NCBI GenBank assembly: GCA_905221605.1
Contig: CAJNDS010001313.1
Span: 374,728 to 438,727 of the forward strand
From: Symbiodinium natans
Taxonomy: Eukaryota; Sar; Dinophyceae; Suessiales; Symbiodiniaceae
Reading direction: 5' to 3'
Length of the DNA stretch: 64,000 nt
Below the pieces are notes generated by a model. The model did no database searches. It saw nothing but the letters and a program-made list of their open reading frames with translations, and was not told the DNA's origin. The translations under genes were made by a program, and so were the position numbers. This document shows positions 46,441 through 56,900 of this stretch, piece after piece. Each line of letters opens with the position of its first letter. Position 1 is the first letter of the stretch.

Positions 46441-47189
46441 GTATCGATTCGGGATAATTTTAATTTCGCTTGTTGCTTAGTAGGGAGCCCTAATCATAAG
46501 TTGTCTTTGGGGACTCTTGAAATCGACACGTAGTTCAGGGTTTAGGGTTTAAGTATCCTGATTATGGTCCCTTCTGCAGACGCCTCAAGCCTTTGCAAAA
46601 TTCCGGCACTCCAGCAAAGACCTCCAACACTCAAACCCCTCAAGCCCTGAACCCCGCTCCTGACTCCTAAATCCTAAATTCCCCCCCTAAACCCCAAACC
46701 CTAAGCCCTAGGCCCTAGACCCTAAACCCACCTCCCCCTAAACTATTCCCCAAGCCCTCGAGATCAGACTCGTCGAAGCCCTTGAACCTCGAGACTAGGC
46801 CCCTAAATCCTACACCCGAAGCCAGACCACAGGGTTTAGGGTTTAGGGTTTAGGGTTTAGGGTTTAGGGTTTGGAGTTTAGGTTTTAGGGTTTAGGGTTT
46901 AGGGTTTAGGGTTTAGGGTTTAGGGTGCAAACCCGCCCAATCCCTAGGACCCAATGACCTGAGTCCCCAGGCCCCAATTCGCCCTAAATCACCTGTGGCC
47001 CGCCTCAAACCCCAAAAGCCCACGACTCGAAAGCCCCAGGAGCCCAAACCCGAAAGGCCAATTCAAACCCTGATAGCCCTCCCTCCCTTCAACCTGCCCC
47101 AAGACACTCCTCAAAGCAAGCCCTTGACACCCTAAACCCTAAACATAGAACCCCTGAATCCCCCCCCACCCCCCCGCCTCCGCACCGAG

Positions 47190-47261
47190 GAGAAGGTGCA
47201 CGACGCCGCGGCAGAGGTGCTTCATCGCGGCCTCTGGAAGCCCAATGGCGACTCCTCTTAG
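47190..47261 (+). CDS. terminal-exon-like island with stop
   Basis: After CGCACCGAG/G the frame reads EKVHDAAAEVLHRGLWKPNG then DSS and TAG, with strong third-position GC. The stop overlaps the start of the following TTAGGG-like sequence, so it might instead be a donor region. Confidence 0.4.
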   Translation, partial: EKVHDAAAEVLHRGLWKPNGDSS

Positions 47262-47378
47262 GGTTTTTGGGGGTTTAGGGTTTGGGGTTTAAGGTTTTTC
47301 GGGATTCAGGATTTGGGGTGAAGGTTAAGGGTTTAGGGCTTGAGGGTTTCATGTGTGTCTCTCTGTGTCTCTGTGCAG

Positions 47379-47470
47379 AACCGAAGGCCGAACCCCGCAC
47401 CCCGAGGCGACGAGGAGACGCAGATGCAGAAGACCCAGAAGAAGCGCTCCCTGATGATGAAGCAGGGCAG
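47379..47470 (+). CDS. exon with canonical splice sites
   Basis: A long pyrimidine/GT tract ending CTGTGCAG and a donor CAG/GTGAGGG frame 92 bases. Two frames are open; the one with 25 of 30 G/C third positions contains GDEETQMQKTQKKRSLMM, basic and charged, the other is acidic (DADAEDPEEALPDDEAG). Unlike other islands its donor is not a telomere-type array. Function unknown. Confidence 0.5.
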
Positions 47471-47772
47471 GTGAGGGTAGAACTATATCCCCCCTTGGGA
47501 ATTATTCTTTTATTTTTGTTTATATAAAACCCAAGAGGATATTAAACATATTTTATTTATTAAGGTTCTAAGGGGAGTATAGAGAAGAGGGGGTTTGGCC
47601 TGCGACTTTTGGATCGCCCGGCCAATGTCTGGGATCTTTCCGCAGGCCCTGAGCGCCTGAATTCGGGGGCTGTTCCGCGCAAGCCGCCTACATTTAAGGT
47701 TTAGGGTTTAGGGTTCAGGGTTTAGGGTTTAGGGTTTAGGATCATGGTAAGCTTGAAGCCTCCCTATCTCGT

Positions 47773-48111
47773 TTAATCCTGGACAGGCTCTTGTCTGGCT
47801 GGCAACCTAGGGTGGGTTGGGAGCTTCGGAGGAGGTAGTATCCTGTCAGACCCGCAAGAGGAAGCAGGGCTCAAGCTACGGGACCTAGACGCCGTTTTGT
47901 CATCCTTCAGGAACTTCTGCTCAAGTTCCCAGCCCCAACTAGGCACACTGTGGGCGGGAATGTAACGGTCCCACAGGGTGGTCGGCAGCTGTACATGTGT
48001 AGACCAACGACAGCTTCGAAAAAGCGGGCTGCTCCGCCAACCCCCGATTCCGGGGTGTCGCGACCGACATTTGCATGTGCTTGGTGATGTAGGGTCTACG
48101 GTAAACTCCAC
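47773..48111 (-). CDS. coding-like minus-strand segment, unknown function
   Basis: 112 codons open on the minus strand, containing KFLKDDKTASRSRSLSPASS and a Pro-rich tail, with no telomere-type repeat inside. It is the only substantial minus-strand candidate in the right part. A shorter plus-strand frame overlaps. Start codon is GTG, so it is probably an exon part. Confidence 0.3.
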   Translation of the reverse strand: MEFTVDPTSPSTCKCRSRHPGIGGWRSSPLFRSCRWSTHVQLPTTLWDRYIPAHSVPSWGWELEQKFLKDDKTASRSRSLSPASSCGSDRILPPPKLPTHPRLPARQEPVQD

Positions 48112-48359
48112 AAAGAAGGAACATGGTTTAAGGACGATTAATCCCGGGATTCCCTGTAGTAATCCGCTTGTGGTAGGAGGTTAATGATGTTCCAACTCTT
48201 GGGAGTTTACCGTGTCGGTTGAGGGTTTAATCGGGGTTTAGACATCTGGGGTGCTGATCTGGATAGTGGGATGTTTCTGCTGCTACAATTTTGATCAGAC
48301 TCTCCGTTCTTCTTCGAAATGCTGTCAATGGAAAGCGTGAGGGCCCGAAACCAGAAACC

Positions 48360-48465
48360 ACAGGAGGCTACAGGAGATTGGCCCAATACTCCCAACACCC
48401 CCAACACCCCCAACATCCCAAACAGCCCCAACACCCCCGACAACCGCAACACCCCCAACACCCCT
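48360..48465. repeat. CCCCAACA-type tandem repeat
   Basis: About ten degenerate units of CAACACCCC. Surrounding sequence 48,112-48,865 contains no supportable gene; TCTACGGTAAACTCC (48,090) is repeated inverted at about 48,201. Confidence 0.8.
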
Positions 48466-48865
48466 AAACCTCAAGAACTAATCCAGGAAAGAAACAAGCC
48501 CTAACCCCCTTAAAGCCCAATGAAGCCCCCAAGCTCAAAGGCCTATTACGCCCCAAAGAGCGCAGGACACTCTTTAGGGAGGGTTTAATCGGGCGTTGGG
48601 CCGGATTCGAGCTTGTAGGTTGTTACAAGGGACTTGCTATCTAGTTGGGCCTACGTTTACTTTAGGGTATGGACCTTAGTTCTACTCAAAGAGTGGCGGA
48701 ATTTGGAATTGCAACGATAGAACAGCGCATGCCCAAAAACTGATTCCTAAACTCGAACACCCTAACCCCCAGACCCTAAACCCCAAACCCTAAACCCCCA
48801 AAACCCAAGCACTAAACCCTAAACCCTGAAACCTAACACCAAACGTAGGGCCTCATGCGCGAGAG

Positions 48866-48936
48866 GTCCAGAGACTCATCGAGGACGCTCGGCTGCCCGA
48901 AGTGGCTGAGGATGAGCGCCTCGGCGGCAACCTGGG
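48866..48936 (+). CDS. exon-like island
   Basis: Acceptor GCGAGAG/G, possible donor GG/GTTCCC. Frame VQRLIEDARLPEVAEDERLG then GNLG, acidic and helical, GC-rich at third positions. CCCTAAA-type repeats lie upstream (48,760-48,845), TTTAGGG 40 bases downstream. Confidence 0.45.
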
Positions 48937-50072
48937 GTTCCCTCTCCTTGGGATATTTTATGATTTCCCTTATTGGGTTTTAGGGTTTAGGGTTTAGGGT
49001 AGGCCCTTATTCCCTTTTTCAGGATTTTGGTTCCCTGATAAAAACTGCTTAAAACCAAAAAGGGCACCCTTTTTATTCCTGGGTTACTCCTGGGTCTAGT
49101 TTAGGCTTTGAGAGGTTTTAGGGCTTGGGGTTCGAGAGGGTTTAGGGTTTAGGGTTTGAGAGGATTTAGGGTTGAGGGTTTAGGTTTTTAGGGTTTAGGG
49201 TTTAGGGTGTCGTTTTAGAGTTTGGGGTGGAGGCCCTGGTGCTTCCTTCAGCCCTACAGATTCTTGGGGCCCCCTGGGAGCCTTTGATTCAAGTTTAAAG
49301 GTTGAGCGGTTTAGCGCTTCAAGGGATCCCTACAGGGGGGGGGGGGGGGGGGGGGGCGCTCTTTGGGGTTTAGGGTTCAGGGTTTAGGGGTTAAGGTTTA
49401 GGGTGTAGGGCTTCAGGGTTTTCAGGGTTTTTAGGGTTTTGGGTTTTGGGTTTCCGGAGTTCCCTGCGGAGACTTGGTTCCTGAATGCCATACGGAGATT
49501 CAGATTCAACCAGGATGCTGGTTGCGCTTGGGGTTTAGGGTTCATGGTTAGGGTTTAGGGTTTATTAGGGTTGGACTCAATAGCCTTGCCGAAGTTCCGT
49601 GTGACCGCCTCAGCACACAGGTTGCTAAGAAGCGCGTTTCGGGGATCAGGGTTTCGGTCATGAAGTAGCATGCAACATTGCAGGAAAGGAGGTGTGAAGT
49701 GACGGTGATGGCAGGGTTTCAGTGCGACACTCAAGATCGTCGACCCCCAACCAGGTACGTAAGCTCTATGCCCTGGGACTGTTGGTTTCGGGTTTGTGTT
49801 CAGGGGTTAGGGGGGCTCCATTTACGGACTCCACTGACCAGCGTGCCTAGGCAGTGGTGGTTACTAGGTTCAGCTACTAACCAGGATGCTCCCCAAGTAG
49901 GGCCCCTTTAGATCTAGAACTCTACTTGGTGCTCTAAAACCTAAACCCCACCTCTAAACCCTAGTAGCAACTTCCGAAGTCCCCGGATCCTAGAAGTATC
50001 CCTAAACCCCCAAACCCTCAAACCCTCAAACCCTCAAACCCTAAACCCTAAACCCAAAACTCCACATGGCAG
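48937..50072. other. repeat-filled stretch, one weak open segment
   Basis: Degenerate TTTAGGG, a 21-base G-run at about 49,336, and CCCTAAA before 50,060. A 77-codon frame at 49,678-49,911 has no motif or convincing borders. Confidence 0.55.
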
Positions 50073-50162
50073 CATTTCTCGGCGATTCCATTGCCGGGCT
50101 CGGATGCCAAAACCCACCCTTCGCCCAGGATCGCCGCGCTTCTCGCGCGCGAGGCGCATGTG
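50073..50162 (+). CDS. exon-like island
   Basis: Acceptor ACATGGCAG, donor GTG/GTTTAGG. Exactly 30 codons reading HFSAIPLPGSDAKTHPSPR then IAALLAREAHV in the frame with most G/C third positions. CCCTAAA upstream, TTTAGGG downstream. Confidence 0.42.
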
Positions 50163-50311
50163 GTTTAGGTTTAGGGTTTAGGGTTTAGGGTTTAGGGTTT
50201 AGGGTTTAGGGTTTAGGGTTTAGGGTTTAGGGTATTAGGGTTTAGGGTTGATAATTAGGGTTTACGGTTTACTTAGGGTTCGACTCAAGGGGGTGGGGGG
50301 GGCTGGGGGCT

Positions 50312-50312
<1 letters not shown>

Positions 50313-50371
<59 letters not shown>

Positions 50372-50452
50372 CTGGGGGATGTTTGTCCCCAGAAACATAT
50401 CTGCTATGTCGCCTCCACCCCCCCTCCCCCCCCAAAAAAAAACAAAACAAAA
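50313..50452. repeat. G-run/C-run/A-rich unit, copy 2
   Basis: G-run of almost 60 with single C/T interruptions before it, then GTTTGTCCCCAGAAACAT, CCCCCCCTCCCCCCCC and AAAAAAAAACAAAACAAAA. Same order as at 33,793. Confidence 0.65.
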
Positions 50453-50730
50453 TCATTCCCGGTGTCTTGTCTTTCTTTCATATTGGGAGGCTGATATCAC
50501 GTCGGCGTCCAGTGGGTCGCCCCATGCATCGGCTTGGGGTTTAGGATTTAGTTCCCAGGCGCTTTGACAAGCCCATCCCGAAGCCCTTGAACGTCATGTA
50601 CTGCGCCCCAGACCCCAAAATTTTAAAACCCTAAACCCTAAAGTCTAAACCCTATAAACCCTAAGCCCTAAGACCCCAAATCCCAACTGCAAGCCCTCAG
50701 CCCCGAAGCCCAAAACTCGGCTGCATCGAG

Positions 50731-50806
50731 CAGTCCGACGCTGACGAATCGGACAGCTGTGCGGGACCTGGGCCACACCATCGCGAGATTTTTCAGCTTT
50801 GGAGGG
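50731..50806 (+). CDS. exon-like island
   Basis: After GCATCGAG two frames are open with similar bias: one acidic (QSDADESDSCAGPG), one with TNRTAVRDLGHTIARFFSF. TTTAGGG follows directly. Confidence 0.35.
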
Positions 50807-51226
50807 GTTTAGGGTTTAGGGTTCAGGGTTCAGGGTTTTGGGTTTTGAGGGTTTTGGGCTGCATGTTTACGACGCCCAGATGGCGTTGGCTTCTCTCCTG
50901 GCGCACGGGATCTGGCGACAATAGGTCAATCGGCGCAGGAATCACGGAGATGGTACTCTTCCCAAGAAAGGAGTCAGGGTAACCCCAAACCGTAGACCCG
51001 AAACCCGCAAGCGTAAAGCCTAAACCCTGAACTGGTCCGAGCTATTGGATAGATAAGCAGCCTGCACCCGCCCCTGGTGGTGCTGCTACTCAATGTCCTT
51101 AGTCACATTTAGTCAGTCAGCCTAAATTAAATTGTTCTTGCTGACAGGATATGGCATGGACCTAAACCCTAAACCCTAAACCCTAAACCCATAATCAATT
51201 GTCAAGACTTGGAGTAACACCTCGAG

Positions 51227-51302
51227 GTTCCTGAAGCTGCCAGCCTATAGCATGCCTCTCGTGATCTTCGCAAGAGGCCGGCCAACAAGGCGGACCCCCT
51301 AG
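51227..51302 (+). CDS. terminal-exon-like island with stop
   Basis: Acceptor CCTCGAG/G. Frame FLKLPAYSMPLVIFARGRP then TRRTP and TAG. CCCTAAA array upstream (51,165-51,190). Confidence 0.35.
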
Positions 51303-52068
51303 GTAGGATAAGGGGGACCCTTAAAAGGGAACCCCTTCTTAACCCTCTTCTGGCTCTCTTAAACAGGGACCTTATTCAGAGGGTCTATATCCCCAAGGGG
51401 CCCCCGAATCCTATCTCTAAGGACCCAAGAATCCGGCACAACTACACTTACGAGGTCGACTGCTCGCATGATGGACCGATGAAGCAAGCTCGCTTCCAGA
51501 GCTGACAGAAGGAAGAGTGTGCAACGCAAGTCTCCGGGCGCACTCTGCACTTGACGATGCAAGCCGTCAACAGCAAGAAGCTGAAGGACAAGTGCAACTG
51601 CAGCAGACGCCCTACAGCAAGACCAGGAGGTGTGTATTGTTGGTAGGCAATGACAGCTGAAAGACCCATATCCCTTTGTTACGGAGTGTACCTTAATTCA
51701 TGAAGAGGATCCGAACCCTAAACCCTAAACCCCAAACCCTAAAAGCCCTAGTTAGGCCCAAACACAGCAAGTCCCCAGGATTCTACACCTGCAAGCCTGT
51801 GAAGCCTAAAACCCCCCAACTAACACCCTGATCCTTAGCAGCTTTCTGCACCTTATGGAAGACTTAGACTTCCATGAGGTACCTACATGGGACCTCCCCT
51901 CCTGAAAGTGTCCAAGAACTGCGTTAGGGTTTAGGGTTTAGGGTTTGGGGTTTGGGGGTTTAGGGTTTAGGGTTTAGGGTTTAGGGTTTAGGGTTTAGGG
52001 TTTAGGCTGAGGTTTGAGGGTCTAGGGTTGAGGGTTTAGGCCTTACACCCTGGATCTTTTGGGCCTAG
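51303..52068. other. unassigned; possible coding near 51,430-51,650
   Basis: Plus-strand reading HNYTYEVDCSHDGPMKQARF and minus-strand reading SVVVPDSWVLRDRIRGPLG overlap, so strand is undecided. CCCTAAA at 51,715 and TTTAGGG at 51,924-52,006 follow. Confidence 0.3.
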
Positions 52069-52130
52069 GTGACCTCGTGGTCGGGAAGGAGGGCGGCACT
52101 GGAAACAGTCTGGCCCCCATCTTGCTGTTG
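52069..52130 (+). CDS. exon-like island
   Basis: Acceptor GGGCCTAG/G, donor TTG/GTTAGTAGGG. Frame DLVVGKEGGTGNSLAPILLL, two spare bases at the start and a codon boundary at the end. Confidence 0.42.
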
Positions 52131-53038
52131 GTTAGTAGGGAATGACGGGTTTAGGGTTCAGGGTTTAGGGTTTAGGGTTTAGGGTTTAGGGTTTAGGGTT
52201 TAGGGTTTAGGGTTTAGGCTTAGGGTCTTGGGTTTAGGGTTTCGAGTTTAGAGGTACCCTATGTAGTCCCTTAAAGGGTATATGTAGGGGGATAGAGGGT
52301 ACCTGATTCCCTCATTCTACTAGCCAACAGCAAGCCATCCTACCTGTGTGGAGGTTCGTGGGTCGGGTTTAGGCTTTGGTGCCTCTTTCGGGCTTAGGTC
52401 TTAGGATTTGGTGTTTAGGGTTTATGCTGCGGGTTGAGGGTTTAATTAAGGGTTAAGGCTTGGGGTTTAGGGTTTAGGCTTTCGGGCATAGGGTTTCGGG
52501 TTTAGGGCCTGTTTTGGATTCAGGGCTTACAGTCGGGCCCACATCTCGCCTAGGCTATCCCGATTGTTGATTCCTTTTGTGTGTGCCGCCTTAGGAGCTC
52601 AGGTTTAGTGTTTATGGTTTGGGGTTTAGGGTGTTTGGGTTTAGGGTGTAGTTGTCGTTCAGCTTAGGGGCCGTTACCCTTTTGGTGATATAGATTTCTC
52701 TTACGAGTATAAAGGTTAACCTTCGTGTTTGGGCTAGGGTATTCAGCCTCTAAGTCAGGGACCCTAAACCCTAGACCCCACATCTCTAATTCCCATCCGC
52801 CCAAACCCCCCCGAAAGAGCAGCCACAAAAAGCGTGAAATCCGCAGACACCCCTCAGCCCCACGTTTCGACCTGTTGTTTAGGGTTTTGTTTTTTTGGGG
52901 TTTGGGGACCCTGAAACTAAACCCCTTAATCCGAAACACTAAACCGCAAAACCCGAGAATCCAAACCGCCCCAAACCCCAAACCCTAAACCCGGAACCCT
53001 AAACCCTAAACCCTAAACCCTAAACCCCACACCCTAAG
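52131..53038. other. repeat-filled stretch without gene
   Basis: TTTAGGG array 52,147-52,218, an imperfect palindrome GGTACCCTATGTAG...GGATAGAGGGTACC at 52,253-52,292, degenerate repeats and CCCTAAA before the next acceptor. Frames of 87 and 105 codons at about 52,660-52,990 on opposite strands are judged repeat-derived. Confidence 0.6.
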
Positions 53039-53118
53039 AAGCCCGAAGCCCTGGCCACAAAGCCAGAAATGAAAGCCACCAGGCTCGGAGTGCAGCGAGG
53101 CGCACCGGGAGATGCAGA
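53039..53118 (+). CDS. exon-like island
   Basis: CCCTAAG acceptor, donor A/GTTTAGGG. Two frames open: KPEALATKPEMKATRLGVQ, or a basic ARSPGHKARNESHQARSA. Frame undecided. Confidence 0.38.
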
Positions 53119-53707
53119 GTTTAGGGTTTAGGATTAGGGTTTAGGGTTTAGGGTTTAGGGTTTAGGGCATGAGGGTGTAAGGGTGTTGGGTTTTAGGTCG
53201 TGTTTCGGGTTTGGGTTTGGGATTTGTGGGGTTTAGTTGTTTTTGTCTTTGGCTTGAAGGGGTTTACGTAGGGTTCAAGCTGCTTCGTGTTCCTGCAGTC
53301 ATCACCGACTGCTCCAAATCTCAATTGAGGCCTCAAAGGATAGGTGTCAGGTTTCAGTAGGGTCTAGAGCCAAAACCCTAACCCCCCGCTCCGGCTAGGC
53401 TTCTTGGTTTTGGGAACCGTGACCCAAGATACCCATGAGGCTGAAGGCAAGGCACGAGGAGTTTTCGTGCACCAATAAAACCCTATCTAACCCTTAGCCT
53501 CATCAGACCCCCCAAACACCCCTCCCCCCCAAAACAAAATTATAGGCCCTGAGCCCTTAAACTCCCCCAAGCGCCATCCTACACCACCAGCTCTCTTTCA
53601 TAAGCCCTATTCCAGTTTTAGGGTTCACCCTAAACCCTAAACCCTAAACCCTAAACCCTAAACCCTAAACCCTAAACCCTAAACTCTGTTTGAGCAACCC
53701 ACGAGAG

Positions 53708-53787
53708 GACTTTTCCAAGATGGAAGGTGAAGTCGAGGAGGAAAGGAGTGGCGAGCCCAAAGAGGCTCCGACAGGGTCACAGAGGGG
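53708..53787 (+). CDS. exon-like island
   Basis: After CACGAGAG/G the frame reads DFSKMEGEVEEERSGEPKE then APTGSQR, highly acidic. CCCTAAA array (53,630-53,690) upstream; GTTTAGGG donor-array downstream. Confidence 0.42.
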
Positions 53788-53962
53788 GTTTAGGGTTTGG
53801 GGTTTAAGGTGTAGGGTTTAGGGTTTAGGCATAGGGTTTAGGGTGTAGGGTTTAGTGTTTAGGGTTTAGGGTTGGGCTGTAGAGTCGGAATATAATTACG
53901 AATAGTATCCCTTTGCATGGTCCGTCGATAATTTATCATGCTGTTGCTGGAATGCCAGCAAT

Positions 53963-56900
53963 TTGCCTGCGGCGGTAAGATGCACACAGTTTGCACCTAT
54001 CCTTGAGATAGAAGCAGATTGCCCACAACAAAATCCAAAACGAGCACAAAATTCAGCTATGCTTCCTGCCATGTTGTACAGAACCATTGGTGGGCAGCAA
54101 AATATTCACCATAAGCGTGTTGACATCGAATGTGAGGTTGATGATGGTGACGAGCGCTTGTCTCATTCATCAGCTCATTATTGTGTAGATTCAGTGTGCT
54201 GGTGCCATGCAAGAGGTACCTTGGCGAAAAACACCCAGACTCATATCAGTAAGAACTTGAATGAGCATCCCCAGATACCACTCTTCTGGATGGTTTGGGC
54301 CATTTGCATTTCAACCTTGATGGATGCGCTCATAGTTCAAGAAGTTGCTGGTAAGAATGCTAATCTTAATTGTCGCAGGCTTTGTCCGCAGTCGAGCTTT
54401 GTGCGTTCAGGGTGGTTCTCTTTCGGATTCCGGATTGTCAGGACTGTCTTTCTCTGTTACATTTTCTTTGCGTTCCCTCTTGGGGAAATCAGTTCCAGCC
54501 TTGTCAACGTGGTTTGCTTGACTGATAAGAAAAGTCCAGTGAAATCTAAAACAAAGAGCTGCAAATTCTTGCAGAACTTCGGTGTCGAGATGACAGTCTG
54601 GACGCCGCAGCAGCACATCTTTGTTGAGTGCCAAGATGCCGTAGGTGATGGCAACTGCCTCTGGAGAGCCGCAGCAAAATTTACAACGCAAAAATGGTAC
54701 AGCTTGAAACGCAAAACGTTAAAACACCTTATGCAGCAAGCTAAGCAGCGTCATGCCAGTGAGCAAATTCATATCATTCGCAAGCTTTCCAAAAGGAATG
54801 CGTGGGGCAACTCACTTGCTCTATGTGGTATTGCGTCGTACTTGCAACGGGACATTTGTGTTATGACTGATAAGGCCATGATTTGGGTTCGGTCGCCGCA
54901 GTCTGGCTTGAAGGCCCAGACCATCTTTCTGTCATTGCACTCGCAGCATTACAGCCCAGCTGTAAGGTCTAGTGCCCAGTTCTCTTTCAAGCACTGCACC
55001 CGCACTGCCCCGATCTCCTTTGAAGAGTTCTCTAAGTCTCAGTCCTTCTTCCCTAGCCTGTGCTTCCCCAAATTTAGATATGGAGATCGCAGTTTAGGAA
55101 AGGTGGGCTCGAGAGTGTTTGACAGGGTTAAAACGCGAACCCTCTTTGACCTACAGCAAGGTTGTTTCACCAGCATGCATACCCCAAAAAAGCCGGCTTA
55201 TCGGCCTGCGGGTAAAGGTCCCAGTGGGCAGAGACGCCCTGGTGAAAGTTTTCATCAGCAAGTGGAGAGGATCGTCAAGGCCAAGATGCCACTGCCACTC
55301 ACACCTCCTGAGCCGCCTGGGCTTATGCCGGGATACCGTAGACCTCCTGCGCCTCCGCCAGCTCCTACAAGATCGCTTGTGCCTCCTCCGCCAGTTCGTG
55401 AAAGTCCAAAGCTGCAAGCAGTTCCGCAAGCTCTTACAACGTCGCATGAGATGCCGCTCAGCCCCCCGAAGCGACAACCGCCTACACCGCCGCAACGCCC
55501 CTCCAGGTCCCCAGCGATTACGGATGACAATGTGGCTGACAACTCATGCTTGGAACCTCTAGTTGGGTCTGTTGCTGTTACGCCACATCAGCCGCTTTCA
55601 GGATACCACAGGCTTGTGACCAGCTCTTCCTGTGCGTCGACTCACCCTTTGACAACATCCGTGCATCCCCACGTAGACGCTGCAACCCCTGCGCCGTCAA
55701 CAAGAAACGTGCCACCGCATACAAGTATGTTGACTTCACCTTCTGGTTCCTTGCCGGATGGAATTTTGAGATCAACTACGTTGGAGACCGCATCATCGTC
55801 ACTCGGTGGAGGCTCCAGTGTCCCTGGCCAACGCTTATGCCGAGTTGTTGTATGCTCTAGGGGCACGATAGTGAAAGATGGTGGCTCTCTGCCTGCTGTT
55901 CAAGAGTGTAGATACCCTGGATGGGACACCATCCCCAAGAGCTTGCATCACGTCTCGGACAAAACACGAGATGCAACGCTGCAGTATCACGTAGGAGTCA
56001 ATCGCCGCGTCTTGAATCAGAATCTCTTGCACCCTCCCTTCGTAGCTGCAGTCGCTGAAGCTGTTGCCCAAACCTTGCGCTCAAAATCAGCGGTGCTACT
56101 CTTTGAGTGTAGTGAAGGGAGTCATCACTCAGTATCTGCAGCCGTTATTGCTGCTGAGGTCCTAAAGGTGTTTATTTCGCCTGAGGACGTGCAGCTAAGA
56201 CACCTTTCTTCCAACAACTGGAAGGGTACGTGCGAAGGCCAGTGTAGCGACTGCCAAGCAGGCCCAGGGCCGATTTTTCAGAATTCAATCCTTGATGTGG
56301 TTGATGCTGTGCGCGAGCTTATGCGTGATTATACGGCGTCCGCTGTTGTTTGCAATGCCTGCTCGGCTGCTGTCTCGCAACACACGCACAAGTATCTTGC
56401 CGAGTACGTGGAGGCGACCTGCCCTGATTGCAATCAGCATGAACAAAATTTTGAGACACTGCAGAACAAGCAAAACTTTAAGTTAAAAACCTCCAAAAAT
56501 GTTTCGCAGCAAAATTGCCAGCAAATTCAGCATGTTTGGACAACGTGCGTTCGCAACGATGATACATCATCCCCGCTCACAGCCCTCAAAGTGCATTCGC
56601 CACGAGTGCCCCGCAATCCTCATTTGGTGCGTTCTTTTCTGAGGGTACTTGGCATTGCTGCTTTAGCTGATTGTCTCCGTGGAGGTATGTTTGGAGAAGA
56701 GTCTTGTATGTTTCTCGATCAAGAGTTATTCGAGTTGCTAAGTCCCGTTGCAACACACTATGACTCCTTAAGTAGTTATCATACAGTCCCGGCTAGGGTT
56801 TCAACTTGCGCCCCTACCATCAATTTAACGTTTGCAGATTCCATCTCCCCCTCCGAGGTTCTTTCCCCTGGGCATTTTGGTTTCAGTCCGATTTCGGTTT

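Larger units (their letters stand above)
25936..53875. repeat. dense TTTAGGG/CCCTAAA landscape
   Basis: Arrays of the 7-base telomere-type unit in both orientations recur every few hundred bases, from one to over thirty copies, mixed with variants (CCCCAAA, CCCTGAA, TGTTTAGGG, CCCTAAAA). They separate short non-repetitive islands. Because orientation alternates and unique sequence intervenes, this is interstitial repeat DNA, not one chromosome end. The TTTAGGG heptamer is the telomere unit of plants and dinoflagellates. Confidence 0.95.

Noticed and set aside
25936-53875. A true chromosome end
   Set aside because: Arrays occur in both orientations, are short, and are separated by unique and coding-like sequence, with genes continuing on both sides. 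A terminal telomere would be one long array in one orientation.
54407-54714. Minus-strand frames within the retrotransposon
   Set aside because: They overlap the long plus-strand frame and show no independent motif.
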